NCBI GenBank assembly: GCA_029558635.1
Contig: JAKQEE010000416.1
Location: 1 to 64,000 of the forward strand
Direction of reading: 5' to 3'
DNA: 64,000 bases
Source: Pseudomonadota bacterium
GTDB lineage: Bacteria > Pseudomonadota > Alphaproteobacteria > Micavibrionales > Micavibrionaceae
The notes below the pieces were generated by a model, which was not told the origin of the DNA, ran no database searches, and saw only the letters and a program-made list of their open reading frames with translations. The position numbers were made by a program, and so were the translations under genes. Shown here piece after piece: positions 32,549-42,247 of the stretch; position 1 is the stretch's first letter, and each line of letters begins with the position of its first letter.

Positions 32549-35098
32549 TCACCCCGCAACCACGTTGACGATTTTATTGGGCACAACAATCACCTTGCGC
32601 ACGGTTTTACCGTCGAGCGCACGGACGACCGAATCCTCCACAAGCGCAGCTTTCTCGGCTTCATCGTTTGGCATATCCATCGGCAACTGGATCGTGGCCT
32701 TAAGCTTGCCATTAATCTGGATCGCAATCGTGACCGTATCTTCGACCAGAAAATCGGGATTAACCACGGGCCACTCAGTTTTTGCCAGAAGAGTTGTATG
32801 CCCCAGTTCAGCCCACAGCTCTTCTGTCAAATGCGGTGCCATCGGGTTAAATCCGCGGATCAGATACTCGACCGCTTCGCGGTAAAGTTCCGTATCCCCT
32901 GCCTCGGGAACAAAACTTTCAATCGCGTTGGAAAGTTCACGCAATTTTGCAACAGCCTTGTTCATATGGAACGCTTCAATAGATTGCGCGACCGCGTGGA
33001 TCGTCTGGTGGGCCTTTTGCTGGAGCTTTTTAGCTGCCTCGCTCGGCTCCCCGCTTGGTGCGGCAAGAATCATATCCTTCTTGTCCGTGATCATCGAATA
33101 AAGTCGGTTCACAAAACGCCACGACCCGCCAAGTCCGGCCTCGGTCCATTCCAGATCGCGGTCCGGCGGAGAGTCGGAGAGGATAAACAACCGCGCCGCA
33201 TCTGCCCCATAGGAATCAAGAATATCCTGCGGGTCGATGGTGTTACGTTTGGATTTCGACATTTTCTCAACACGACCCGCGGTCACAGGTTCGTGATTGC
33301 CCGTAGCCATCACCCAGTTCCCCGCATCATCCTTCATCACATCTTTCGGATAAAGCCACTTGCCGTCCTTGTCCTTGAACGTCATATGGTTGATCATGCC
33401 TTGCGTGTAAAGCCCTGCAAAAGGCTCAGGCGTATCCATATACCCGCATTCGGACAAGGCCCGCGTAAAGAAACGCGAATACAACAAGTGCAACACCGCG
33501 TGTTCGACACCGCCGATATACTGGTCGACCGGAAGCCAATAGGCGGCTTTGTCTTTCGCAAACCCGATCCCGTCATTTTTCGGATCGGCATAGCGCGCGA
33601 AATACCAGCTCGATTCAAAGAATGTATCAAACGTATCGGTTTCGCGTTGGGCGTCCTTGCCGCATGTCGGGCATTTGACGTGCTTCCATGTTGGATGGTG
33701 GAAGAGAGGATTACCCGGCTTATCAAACGTCGCATCATAAGGAAGTTCAACCGGCAACTGGCTCTCCGGCACAGGAACCGTGCCGCAGTCATCGCAATAA
33801 ATAATCGGAATAGGACAACCCCAATAACGTTGCCGAGAAATCCCCCAATCGCGCAGACGGTATTGAGTTATACCTTCCCCACGCTTCAGGGATTCCATTT
33901 TGGCAATGGCTGCCGCTTTGGCATCGGTAATGCTCATTCCGTTCATAAAGTCGGAATTGACCATCACCCCGTCATCAACATAGGGCAGATCGACCGCAGA
34001 GCCATCGGCGGGAGCCACCACCTGTACGATCTTCAATCCGTACTTGGTGGCAAAATCAAAGTCGCGCTGGTCATGCGCAGGGCATCCAAAGATCGCACCC
34101 GTGCCGTAATCCATCAGAATAAAGTTCGCAAGGTAAAGCGGCAAGGTTTCACCCTCCATAAACGGATGCTTGACGCGAACGCCCGTATCAAACCCGATCT
34201 TCTCAGCCTGCTCGATGGCAGCTTCCGACGTTCCCATCGCCTGACATTGCTTGACGAATTCTTCAAACCCGTCTTTACCCGTGCAGAGTTTATGCGCCAG
34301 AGGATGATCAGCCGCCATCGCCGCAAATGAAGCACCGTAAAGCGTATCGGGCCGCGTGGTGTAAACATCAAGTTTCTCGTCACGCTCTTCAATATCAAAG
34401 GTAAACCGGCAACCTTGCGATTTGCCGATCCAATTCTCCTGCATGATCTTGACCTTGTCCGGCCAACGATCAAGCGTTTTGATCGCACCCAACAGCTCTT
34501 CGGCATAGTCGGTAATTTTCAAAGACCATTGATTGAGCTTTTTGCGCTCGACCGGCGCGCCCGTGCGCCACCCCTTGCCGTCAATCACCTGCTCGTTCGC
34601 CAGAACCGTATGATCAACAGGGTCCCAGTTGACCATCATCTCTTTGCGGTATGCGAGACCCTTTTTCAGGAAATCGAGGAACATTTTCTGTTCGTGCTTG
34701 TAATAATCTGGTGAACAAGTCGTGACCTCCCGCTCCCAGTCAATCGACAGCCCCATTTGCTTGAGCTGTACGCGCATGGCCGTAATATTCTCATACGTCC
34801 AGTCTTTGGGGTGCGCCCCGCGTTCGAGCGCAGCATTTTCGGCAGGAAGCCCAAACGCATCCCACCCCATCGGGTGCAACACGTTATACCCTTGGGCCGT
34901 ACGGTAACGGGCGACAACATCACCAAGTGAATAATTGCGCACATGCCCCATATGGATACGCCCCGACGGATAGGGAAACATCTCAAGGACGTAATATTTC
35001 TTTTTCGAAGGATCCTCGGTGACGTGAAAGACGTTTTGATCGTCCCAAATTTTACGCCATTTTTCTTCTGTTTCGCGGATATTATATCGCTCGGCCAT
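32549..35098 (-). CDS. leuS: Leucyl-tRNA synthetase
   Basis: An 849-residue class Ia synthetase that charges tRNA-Leu. HMGH (49-52) is the HIGH signature and KMSKS lies near residue 611. The editing (CP1) domain includes TTRPDTLYGASF near 240. The zinc-type insert with CDDCGTVP and CPTCGKD is present. The length is normal. It is the first gene of the leuS-lptE-holA unit. Confidence 0.97.
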   Translation of the reverse strand: MAERYNIRETEEKWRKIWDDQNVFHVTEDPSKKKYYVLEMFPYPSGRIHMGHVRNYSLGDVVARYRTAQGYNVLHPMGWDAFGLPAENAALERGAHPKDWTYENITAMRVQLKQMGLSIDWEREVTTCSPDYYKHEQKMFLDFLKKGLAYRKEMMVNWDPVDHTVLANEQVIDGKGWRTGAPVERKKLNQWSLKITDYAEELLGAIKTLDRWPDKVKIMQENWIGKSQGCRFTFDIEERDEKLDVYTTRPDTLYGASFAAMAADHPLAHKLCTGKDGFEEFVKQCQAMGTSEAAIEQAEKIGFDTGVRVKHPFMEGETLPLYLANFILMDYGTGAIFGCPAHDQRDFDFATKYGLKIVQVVAPADGSAVDLPYVDDGVMVNSDFMNGMSITDAKAAAIAKMESLKRGEGITQYRLRDWGISRQRYWGCPIPIIYCDDCGTVPVPESQLPVELPYDATFDKPGNPLFHHPTWKHVKCPTCGKDAQRETDTFDTFFESSWYFARYADPKNDGIGFAKDKAAYWLPVDQYIGGVEHAVLHLLYSRFFTRALSECGYMDTPEPFAGLYTQGMINHMTFKDKDGKWLYPKDVMKDDAGNWVMATGNHEPVTAGRVEKMSKSKRNTIDPQDILDSYGADAARLFILSDSPPDRDLEWTEAGLGGSWRFVNRLYSMITDKKDMILAAPSGEPSEAAKKLQQKAHQTIHAVAQSIEAFHMNKAVAKLRELSNAIESFVPEAGDTELYREAVEYLIRGFNPMAPHLTEELWAELGHTTLLAKTEWPVVNPDFLVEDTVTIAIQINGKLKATIQLPMDMPNDEAEKAALVEDSVVRALDGKTVRKVIVVPNKIVNVVAG

Positions 35099-35147
35099 TC
35101 TTGCAGTCCTGTTTCTGTAATGAGAGACAGGAGACTAGCACGCGGGT

Positions 35148-35750
35148 CTATTTCAGATCAAGCCCGCGATCCTTAAGCTCGTCTAGGATCGTATAGTTAT
35201 TGCGGATAAACAGCTCGTTATAGGCAGATCCCAAAAGCCCCTGAACCTTGGATGGGAACAGACAATTTTCCGAGCGGCTTTTCGGCGGTTTCTGGAATTT
35301 GTGCGTAAAGCGGACCATCACCGAATTGAATTCCAGATTTCCTGGGTTTGAAAAGCTCGGCCCGTCCACGCTCAAATGCAAAGAGACACGCGACTGACGA
35401 TTATCAAACTGGTAGGCCAACGCCGAACTATTATCGAACCGCGTCCCCAAATCGCACCCCAAAGCCTTGGAATCGTTCCGCCCCAAACCCAACCTGATCT
35501 GCATTTTCCGCTCTTTGACGGGAACTTTCAAGACATCGATATATTCCGTTTCAGGATAATATTCATCCATGGAGCGGCCTTTCTCGACACTGGAAATCAA
35601 CGGGGATAAACTCATCCGGTCACTTTGCTGAAGTTTGGCACTGGAAAAATCATTGGAAGAATTAGGAACGAATCCGCATCCAGCAAGGGAGAGAAGAGCA
35701 ACCCACACTGCGAATCTGGACCATTTACGCAAACAATGACATAATTCCAT
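35148..35750 (-). CDS. Lipoprotein of unknown function
   Basis: 200 residues. The signal sequence ends in LSLAGCGF with a lipobox Cys at 25. The mature part has one Cys pair (C99 and C163 by rough count) and a beta-rich middle (SRVSLHLSVDGPSF). No family is recognised. It lies upstream of leuS and downstream of the mdh terminator, and an AT-rich TTATATCAG-type promoter region precedes it. It is probably an envelope protein. Confidence 0.65.
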   Translation of the reverse strand: MELCHCLRKWSRFAVWVALLSLAGCGFVPNSSNDFSSAKLQQSDRMSLSPLISSVEKGRSMDEYYPETEYIDVLKVPVKERKMQIRLGLGRNDSKALGCDLGTRFDNSSALAYQFDNRQSRVSLHLSVDGPSFSNPGNLEFNSVMVRFTHKFQKPPKSRSENCLFPSKVQGLLGSAYNELFIRNNYTILDELKDRGLDLK

Positions 35751-35807
35751 AATTTAATTATATCAGATTTGTGCACGCAAACGCACGGATTCTAAGGCAC
35801 ACAGCAA

Positions 35808-35837
35808 AAGAATCTGTGCGGCACTGCACAGATTCTT
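35808..35837. terminator. Strong hairpin terminator after mdh
   Basis: AAGAATCTGTGC (35808-35819) pairs perfectly with GCACAGATTCTT (35826-35837) around six bases, a 12-bp stem. TTTTGC follows on the minus strand and ATTTTAAATTT on the plus strand. It ends mdh transcripts and may work both ways. Confidence 0.75.
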
Positions 35838-35890
35838 ATTTTAAATTTGCTGCAATTTTTAGGCTGTTTTGATGTTTATATCAGAACACC

Positions 35891-36892
35891 CTAGGCTTGT
35901 TTGCGAAAATTTGCTGCAAACAGATGTTCGACCGCAGCACGCTCCTCGCGAAGCTCCTGATTGGTCTTATCCATGCGCTCACGCGAGAATGCACTGATTT
36001 CAAGGCCTTGCATGATTTGATATTTGCCATCTTTGCACGTCACAGGATAACCGTAGATCACGCCGGGCGGAATACCATACGACCCGTCGGACGGAACAGC
36101 CATCGAAACCCAGTCACCTTCAGCAGTGCCAAGTGCCCATGAACGCATATGGTCGATGGCGGCACAAGCAGCCGAAGCAGCTGAAGACGCGCCGCGCGCC
36201 GCGATAATGGCCGCACCGCGTTGTTGCACCTTCGGAATGAAATCGGATTCGTACCAAGCCTGATCCACCAGCGACATCGCAGCCTTGCCCGCCACCGTCG
36301 TGTGATGAAGATCAGGATACTGGGTCGAGCTATGATTGCCCCAGATCGTTATACGTTTGATGTCGGTTGTATGCGTGCCGGTTTTTTCGGCCAGCTGCGA
36401 CAAAGCACGGGAGTGGTCAAGGCGAACCATTGCCGTAAAACAACTTGGATCAAGGTCAGGGGCGTTTTGTTGGGCAATCAGCGCATTGGTATTGGCCGGA
36501 TTACCGACAACCAGAACTTTAACATCGCGTTTGGCATGGTCATTAAGAGCCTTCCCTTGCGGGCCAAAAATCGCGCCGTTGGCTTCGAGGAGGTCTTTCC
36601 GCTCCATCCCGGGACCGCGCGGACGGGCCCCGACCAGCAGTGCATAATCAACATCCTTGAACGCAACATTCGGATCGTCCGAAGTCACAACACCATGCAA
36701 CAGCGGGAACGCACAATCGTTAAGTTCCATCACCACACCTTGAAGCGCACCAAGCGCCGGCGTAACTTCAAGAAGATGCAAAATAACCGGCTGATCCTTG
36801 CCGAGCATATCGCCCGATGCAATGCGGAACAGCAAAGCATATCCGATTTGGCCGGCAGCGCCTGTAACGGCAACGCGAACGGGGGCTTTCAT
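35891..36892 (-). CDS. mdh: Malate dehydrogenase, cytosolic-type (type 2)
   Basis: A 333-residue NAD-dependent malate dehydrogenase that interconverts malate and oxaloacetate in the TCA cycle. GAAGQIG (11-17) binds NAD. The substrate arginines are in [13 protein letters not shown] (about 88-100), RLDHSRA is near 150, and the catalytic His is in [12 protein letters not shown] near 186. This is the longer eukaryote-cytosol-like form, not the shorter lactate-dehydrogenase-like Mdh of many Alphaproteobacteria. A strong terminator follows. Confidence 0.93.
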   Translation of the reverse strand: MKAPVRVAVTGAAGQIGYALLFRIASGDMLGKDQPVILHLLEVTPALGALQGVVMELNDCAFPLLHGVVTSDDPNVAFKDVDYALLVGARPRGPGMERKDLLEANGAIFGPQGKALNDHAKRDVKVLVVGNPANTNALIAQQNAPDLDPSCFTAMVRLDHSRALSQLAEKTGTHTTDIKRITIWGNHSSTQYPDLHHTTVAGKAAMSLVDQAWYESDFIPKVQQRGAAIIAARGASSAASAACAAIDHMRSWALGTAEGDWVSMAVPSDGSYGIPPGVIYGYPVTCKDGKYQIMQGLEISAFSRERMDKTNQELREERAAVEHLFAANFRKQA

Positions 36893-36935
36893 TTCTATCT
36901 ATCCTTTCATGTAATAAATATACGAACCAAGTGAA

Positions 36936-37871
36936 TTAAGGCGCAACAACGGGTGCGGGTGTTTCTGCCGCCTGATCCATTGTCGGGACAATTGTAAAAC
37001 AGTTCTCGCTCACAGTGAGCTGGTCGTTCCCAGATTTGCTTTTGAGGACCAGACCTTCCCAAACTAAGTCGTTCGGATCAATCCGCGGGGACAAAACGAT
37101 GAAATTCGTTGCTTTATAGACCCAGGGAACGGGGAAAGAAGGGGGAATCTCGCGCTCCTGAACGCTGGAACCGCCACAATCGACTGTAAGCTGATCTTGC
37201 CCCCAACCATCCTCAAGAACGATAATCGAACGTCCCGGACCCAAAGCAATCGAATCATTGCCCGAACCGCCATTAACGATACGGTTGCCGTAAGTATCGG
37301 TAATTTTGTCATCGCCCGGCCCGCCGAGAATTAAGCGGTCGCCTTCGCCGACACCTTTATTCATGGCATCGCATTCGATCACATTGTCATCCTCGCTACC
37401 GATCAGGGTCTCGGTCCCGTCAGGATAGTAAAGGCACGAAATATTTTTCTTATTGGCTTCCGCGATAACAGTATTCACGATCGAGAAAGTCAACTCTCCG
37501 AATTTGCGAAGACCGGTTTGGGCATCAATGGAACCAAGGAAGTAGGTCGGCAACGCGCCGGAAATGAAATAATTGTTCAGAACCGAAAGGGTCGGCGAAG
37601 CCTGCTGGGGCAATTGCTGTTCGAAAGTCTGGTATTTATCCAGCGCAGCCTGAATAACGCGAACCGCTTCGTCCTTTTTGGTGATCTCTTCAGGAGTTAA
37701 GCCGACATCCTGAGGGCGGCTTTCCTGCTCGGCCAGCATCTCGGGCGGCATCACTGGCTCGTTAAAAACGAACTTCCTTTTTTGCTCGGGCTCGAAAGTG
37801 GCCAGATTGTAGACAACATACAAAACACTAAGGAAAACAAAGAAAATAATAAGTTTGATAGCTTGTTTCAT
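36936..37871 (-). CDS. Membrane-anchored protein with RTX-like repeats
   Basis: 311 residues. An N-terminal hydrophobic helix (LIIFFVFLSVLYVVYNLATF) anchors or exports it. A helical region with Gln-rich stretches follows. Residues about 185-235 hold degenerate RTX-type calcium-binding units (GGPGDDKI, GGSGNDSI, GPGRSIIVLEDGWGQD). Two or three such units are fewer than in exported RTX toxins. A surface or periplasmic adhesion-like role is possible but unproven. The gene ends 43 bases before mdh starts. Confidence 0.6.
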   Translation of the reverse strand: MKQAIKLIIFFVFLSVLYVVYNLATFEPEQKRKFVFNEPVMPPEMLAEQESRPQDVGLTPEEITKKDEAVRVIQAALDKYQTFEQQLPQQASPTLSVLNNYFISGALPTYFLGSIDAQTGLRKFGELTFSIVNTVIAEANKKNISCLYYPDGTETLIGSEDDNVIECDAMNKGVGEGDRLILGGPGDDKITDTYGNRIVNGGSGNDSIALGPGRSIIVLEDGWGQDQLTVDCGGSSVQEREIPPSFPVPWVYKATNFIVLSPRIDPNDLVWEGLVLKSKSGNDQLTVSENCFTIVPTMDQAAETPAPVVAP

Positions 37872-38009
37872 GACCGACCAAAACCTGCGGGGAAAATAAA
37901 CGCAAAGACGCCGACAGTCTAAACGAAAATCCCTCTCTCCGCCACGCCTGATTTCATAGATTGTACAAAATCATATGATAAATGCGTCAGTACATTCTAG
38001 GTACAGCTA

Positions 38010-38132
38010 ACAAAGAAAGGGAAACGTGGCGAAAGTGAGAGTTTTAGAGAACCGAACCGCAGCGTACTTGAGGGCACGCGAGGACAGGAAGTGGAGAAAA
38101 CATAATGTCGTAGCTCGTATATCGCACTTTGT
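38010..38132. repeat. 123-base structured intergenic element, copy 1
   Basis: Starts ACAAAGAAAG and ends CACTTTGT; the ends are complementary (AACAAAG and CTTTGTT). Aligned without gaps to copy 2 (46723-46845), 84 of 123 bases agree by hand count. It fills most of the gap 37872-38141 between the GGDEF gene end and the RTX-like gene start. Its internal stems are weaker than those of copy 2. Confidence 0.65.
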
Positions 38133-38141
38133 TAACAGTGG

Positions 38142-39179
38142 CTAATGGGCCGGAGCGGCGGCAACCTGATTCCGCCCGTTATGCTTGGCGGTATAGAGAG
38201 CGCCATCAGCTCTGGCCACCAGCTCTTCAACCGTTTTCTCGCTGGCATATTCAGCCACACCGACTGAGAGCGTGATACGCCCCAAAACCTTGCCGGTACT
38301 GCGGTTGATAACATCTTTGCTGGCCACGGCTTTTCTGAGGGCGTTTCCAACGATGACTGCCCCCGAAAGGTCGGTATCCGGCAGAATAATGGCAAATTCT
38401 TCACCACCATAGCGCGCAGCAAAATCCTTGCCCTTGAGGCCGTCCTTAAGGGTCCGCGCCACAAGACGAAGAACCTGATCCCCGACTTGATGGCCGAAAT
38501 TGTCGTTAAAGCTCTTGAAGTAGTCGATATCAAGCATAAGGAGGGTAAAGACTGCCTTCCGCGCGGTGCAATCGCGCAGCACGCGGTCGATTTCAGCATC
38601 GAAGCTCTTGCGGTTGGCCAATCCGGTCAGACCGTCCGTCATAGCCTCGCGGCGGACATGTTCGAGATCACGTTTCAGCTCTTCCATGACCTCAGACGAT
38701 TGACGCAGCATTTCCTCAAGCTTCTGATTCTGCTGAATCATGGAGTGGGTGCTTTCGGTCGCGATTTTAACAACTTCACGGATCTCGTCGGCAGATTTGG
38801 CTCCACTAATCCGTGAATTAACATCGGACAGTGTATTGCCATAACTTGATGTTGCGGATTTGACCCCCTGAACCATCCCCGAAACATTGTGGATGGCATT
38901 CTGGACCTGCTCGCCGGCATTGCGGACAGCTTCTTCGTTGCGCAGGTCACTAAGGAAACGGTTATAAATTTCGGTACAGACGTAATCCGTAATTTTTTGC
39001 CCCGAATCGGCAATGCCATCTATAATCCGCACAACCTCAGGGACCGAGCGGGAATAATAGACAAACCACAACTCGTAATTTTCAGGGGTAGGTGAAATAT
39101 GCTCTTCAGCGATACGTTGCAAAGCGTTGCCGGAAACATTCTGGATCTGCCCACGTTCTTTTTCGTTTATAAAACTCAC
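38142..39179 (-). CDS. GGDEF diguanylate cyclase
   Basis: A 345-residue protein that should make cyclic di-GMP from two GTP. The C-terminal GGDEF domain (about residues 175-340) has GLTGLANRKSFD, the active site RYGGEEF near 258 and ITLSVGVAEY. The usual inhibitory RxxD before the site is replaced by KGKD, so product inhibition may be missing. The N-terminal half is all helical with a coiled coil near 140-175 and no membrane segment. The start is GTG at 39179. Confidence 0.88.
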   Translation of the reverse strand: MSFINEKERGQIQNVSGNALQRIAEEHISPTPENYELWFVYYSRSVPEVVRIIDGIADSGQKITDYVCTEIYNRFLSDLRNEEAVRNAGEQVQNAIHNVSGMVQGVKSATSSYGNTLSDVNSRISGAKSADEIREVVKIATESTHSMIQQNQKLEEMLRQSSEVMEELKRDLEHVRREAMTDGLTGLANRKSFDAEIDRVLRDCTARKAVFTLLMLDIDYFKSFNDNFGHQVGDQVLRLVARTLKDGLKGKDFAARYGGEEFAIILPDTDLSGAVIVGNALRKAVASKDVINRSTGKVLGRITLSVGVAEYASEKTVEELVARADGALYTAKHNGRNQVAAAPAH

Positions 39180-39255
39180 GACCTTATTCTTTCACCACTT
39201 CATTAAACAGAACTACACTAGAGTGAATATGCCTGAAAAGAAACCAAAAACCCAC

Positions 39256-39840
39256 TCATATTTTATCGCTGAGGACGGCACTATCGTCGCGCTCCGTCGC
39301 ATCAAGGATAGACATAATTTCATCAACACCTGTCGCGACCGTAAATGTCGAAAGATGCTCCTCGCGAACAAATTTATGTTCGGCCATATGGTTAATCAAG
39401 CCCAGCATCGGGTCCCAGTATCCGAAGATATTAGCGATAATAACAGGTTTGCTATGAATACCAAGATACTTCCATGTCAGAATCTCAAAGGTTTCATCAA
39501 GGGTTCCAAGGCCGCCAGGCATGACAATAAAGGCGTCAGCCCGTTCCGCCATCATCTGCTTGCGCACATGCATGTTGGGAACAATATGGAGTTCGGTAAC
39601 ATTGTCATGGCGCGGTTCGATTTTCAAAATATTATCGGGAATAATGCCGATGACCGTTCCGCCAGCTTTCATGCAGGCATCTGTCACTTTCCCCATCAAA
39701 CCGGGATTTCCACCGCCGTAGACAAGCGTGATACCGGACTCAGCCAAACGGCGCCCCAATTCAATGGTTGGCGCATCAAAAGCGGGGTCCGAAACCGTTG
39801 AAGACCCGCAATATACACAAACACTTTTAACCTGACTCAT
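39256..39840 (-). CDS. LOG family nucleotide phosphoribohydrolase-like protein
   Basis: 194 residues of the TIGR00730/LOG family. VCVYCGSST opens the Rossmann fold, and PGGLGTLDE (about 107-115) is the family active-site signature. Members cleave nucleoside 5'-monophosphates to release the base, as in cytokinin activation; many bacterial ones are still of unclear role. The ATG at 39840 is preferred over a TTG at 39843. Confidence 0.87.
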   Translation of the reverse strand: MSQVKSVCVYCGSSTVSDPAFDAPTIELGRRLAESGITLVYGGGNPGLMGKVTDACMKAGGTVIGIIPDNILKIEPRHDNVTELHIVPNMHVRKQMMAERADAFIVMPGGLGTLDETFEILTWKYLGIHSKPVIIANIFGYWDPMLGLINHMAEHKFVREEHLSTFTVATGVDEIMSILDATERDDSAVLSDKI

Positions 39841-40056
39841 CAAAGACCTGTATTCTCAATAGAAATAACAAAAAGACACCATAGCAGAGGCGAGGGAAAA
39901 TCCTAAAAACACTTGCATCCGGTCATAATTCAATACAGAATCTTCCTTCGAAACGCAATCGCAAATAGAAATGATAGCCCCGCACAAATAACTGCGGACA
40001 AACAAAACAGAAATCTATAAACAGGGGATGCAAAAAACTTTTGAAAAGATTTAAAA

Positions 40057-40821
40057 ATGACAAACGAAGCCATTGATAAAACCCTGTTTGACCTTAAAGA
40101 AACAATCTCCCAGACCCTGTGCACCCCTGTCCATAAAGCCGGATGGCCGTTTATCATCGGGTTTGCACTGGTATCTGTGCTTCTGGCGATGCTCTCGACC
40201 TTTTTGGGGCTGGTCGGTCTAGTCCTGACCTTATGGTGTCTCTACTTCTTCCGTGATCCGGTCCGCGCAGTCCCGCAGCAAAAAACGCTGGTCCTCTCGC
40301 CTGCTGACGGACGCGTGACAGCGATTTCCGAAGCCGTCCCCCTGCCGAAAGAATTGCGCGACAATTCTTCCGAAGAAGAAAGCGAACCAGAGGATGGAGA
40401 TTATACCCGTATTAGCATTTTCCTGAGCGTTTTCGACGTTCACGTCAACCGCGTCCCCGTATCGGGAACAATCAAAAAAGTCGTCTATCGTCCGGGTATG
40501 TTTTTGAACGCGGGCAATGAACGGGCCAGCATCGAAAATGAACGCTCCGCCGCCCTGATCGAACTGGAAAACGGAAAATCTCTAGGCGTCGTGCAAATAG
40601 CAGGTCTGGTCGCCCGCCGCATTATTAGCGATCTCAAGGAAGGCGATTCCGTTACTGCAGGTCATCGCTACGGGTTGATCCGCTTCGGCTCACGCCTTGA
40701 CATCTACCTTCCCGCAGGTGTCACCCCCTGTGTCGCCGTCGGACAAAGAGCCATTGGCGGCGAAACCATTCTGGCCGATCTGGAAAAATCCGGTCCAATG
40801 GTAGAAACCGAAGCAATATAG
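40057..40821 (+). CDS. psd: Phosphatidylserine decarboxylase proenzyme
   Basis: A 254-residue Psd of the short alphaproteobacterial type, converting phosphatidylserine to phosphatidylethanolamine. Two N-terminal membrane helices (key parts FIIGFALVSVLLAM and FLGLVGLVLTLWCLYFF) are followed by the catalytic part with SPADGRV and FDVHVNR. Self-cleavage is expected between G211 and S212 in RFGSRLDIYLP, creating the pyruvoyl group. pssA follows after 11 bases, so substrate-making and substrate-using enzymes are coexpressed. Confidence 0.93.
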   Translation: MTNEAIDKTLFDLKETISQTLCTPVHKAGWPFIIGFALVSVLLAMLSTFLGLVGLVLTLWCLYFFRDPVRAVPQQKTLVLSPADGRVTAISEAVPLPKELRDNSSEEESEPEDGDYTRISIFLSVFDVHVNRVPVSGTIKKVVYRPGMFLNAGNERASIENERSAALIELENGKSLGVVQIAGLVARRIISDLKEGDSVTAGHRYGLIRFGSRLDIYLPAGVTPCVAVGQRAIGGETILADLEKSGPMVETEAI

Positions 40822-40832
40822 GTTGGAATGAC

Positions 40833-41714
40833 ATGACTCTGAAACTGGCCGAACCTCCTTCCGAAGAAAACATCCCCCCTCTCGATAAGGATCACGTTGC
40901 CAGAATCGGCGTCATAAAAATGCTCCCTAGCCTGATTACAATGATGGCCCTGATCGCGGGCGTCACCAGCATTCAAAAAGCCATTACCGGTGATTTTGAA
41001 GCCGCTGTCCTCATGCTTCTGGCCGCGGCTTTGTTTGACGTTCTTGACGGGGCCGTGGCCCGTGCGCTCAAAGCGCAAAGCGAATTCGGCGCGCAACTCG
41101 ACTCTCTGTCCGATTTTCTGGCCTTCGGCGTGGCCCCGGCAATTATGCTGCACGAATGGACGATGATTGACGCGGGCAAACTGGGCTGGATTGCCTCGAT
41201 TGTCTTTCCGGTGGCAGCCGCTTTGCGTTTGGCCCGTTTCAATGTTCAGGCCAAAACCGCTTGTGAACTCCCCCTCTGGAAAAAACGCTATTTCTCTGGC
41301 GTTCCGACTCCGGCAGGCGCGGGACTGGTACTGCTTCCGATGTATATCTGGTTTCTCTCTCCCGATACGTTTTCCGAATTTAAAATCGCAACACCTTTGG
41401 TCGCCCTCTGGGCCATTTTTGTGGCCGCGCTGATGGTTAGCCGTATCCCGACCCTCTCGCTCAAATACATGAAACTTCCGGCACGCATGGCTGTGCCCTT
41501 AATGGCCGGAATTGGGTTGATCGTGGCCGCCTTGCTGCACGCGCCATGGATCACGCTGACGCTGGTTTCGAGCGCGTACTTTATTTCCATCCCGCTGGCC
41601 TTCCGCCACTACCGCCATCAGGAAAAACAATTCGAGCAAAATCAGGAAGATCTCTCCTCCCTCGCATTCGGCATTGACGGGATAGACCTCGACGGCCACG
41701 ACGACGATAAATAG
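40833..41714 (+). CDS. pssA: CDP-diacylglycerol-serine O-phosphatidyltransferase
   Basis: A 293-residue membrane enzyme that makes phosphatidylserine from CDP-diacylglycerol and serine. The CDP-alcohol phosphotransferase motif is complete: D69, D72, G73, A76, R77, G86, D90 and D94. Several hydrophobic helices follow. The last 40 residues are acidic and His/Gln-rich. It sits between psd and a degenerate-looking relative. Confidence 0.93.
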   Translation: MTLKLAEPPSEENIPPLDKDHVARIGVIKMLPSLITMMALIAGVTSIQKAITGDFEAAVLMLLAAALFDVLDGAVARALKAQSEFGAQLDSLSDFLAFGVAPAIMLHEWTMIDAGKLGWIASIVFPVAAALRLARFNVQAKTACELPLWKKRYFSGVPTPAGAGLVLLPMYIWFLSPDTFSEFKIATPLVALWAIFVAALMVSRIPTLSLKYMKLPARMAVPLMAGIGLIVAALLHAPWITLTLVSSAYFISIPLAFRHYRHQEKQFEQNQEDLSSLAFGIDGIDLDGHDDDK

Positions 41715-41724
41715 GAAATAGGCC

Positions 41725-42240
41725 ATGTTAGGCGGATTTTTAAAATCATCCCTGTCTTCAACAATTGCCAAACTGGACGGCTTTGCCAAATCAAAAGGTA
41801 TAACGCCTCTTCACCTGACATTGGTCATGTGGGGAACGGGTATTGTCACGCTGGTGGCCTTTGGCCTGCAATATTTCCTGACCGGAATTTTGTTTTTCCT
41901 GCTGCACCGCCTGACGATTGCCGTAATGGATTCGGGACAGTCTGAAAAGGACCATCTGCTCAGGGATTATTTCATCATCACCGGATCGCTGATGGCCATG
42001 CTCTGGACCGCAGGAAATGCCGCTCTTCCGGTCGCCTTTATGTTCTGGGCGATAATGATGAATCTGCTGGGAACCCTGACCTTCAAACCGCAAATGGTCG
42101 TTATCGATTTGTTTGAAATTTCACTGCTGCTGATTTTAATAGCACTGGCTCCGAACTTTATTCCGGCCATCGCCATACTATTTGGCGCAGCCTGCCTCAT
42201 CAGCCTCTGCGCCTCATACCTTCAAACATTCAGGAAATAA
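41725..42240 (+). CDS. Membrane protein resembling a degenerate CDP-alcohol phosphatidyltransferase
   Basis: 171 residues with four to five hydrophobic helices. The N-terminus (GFAKSKGITPLHLTLVMWGTG, key part KGITPLHLTLVMWG) looks like the start of CDP-alcohol phosphotransferases. Where the family has D-x2-DG-x2-AR-x8-G-x3-D-x3-D, this protein reads MDSGQSEKDHLLRDYF and lacks most of these residues. If related, it is probably not catalytic and might be a regulator of the neighbours. It starts 10 bases after pssA with AGGAAATAGGCC before the ATG. Confidence 0.5.
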   Translation: MLGGFLKSSLSSTIAKLDGFAKSKGITPLHLTLVMWGTGIVTLVAFGLQYFLTGILFFLLHRLTIAVMDSGQSEKDHLLRDYFIITGSLMAMLWTAGNAALPVAFMFWAIMMNLLGTLTFKPQMVVIDLFEISLLLILIALAPNFIPAIAILFGAACLISLCASYLQTFRK

Positions 42241-42247
42241 GACAACC

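Noticed and set aside
32537-34330. A 597-codon plus-strand frame antisense to leuS
   Set aside because: It is a GC-driven shadow of the leuS codons with no domain and an unlikely composition.
39930-40157. A 75-residue hydrophobic minus-strand frame over the psd start
   Set aside because: It overlaps psd by about 100 bases antisense and has no good ribosome binding site; the hydrophobic look comes from the AT-rich leader and psd codons.
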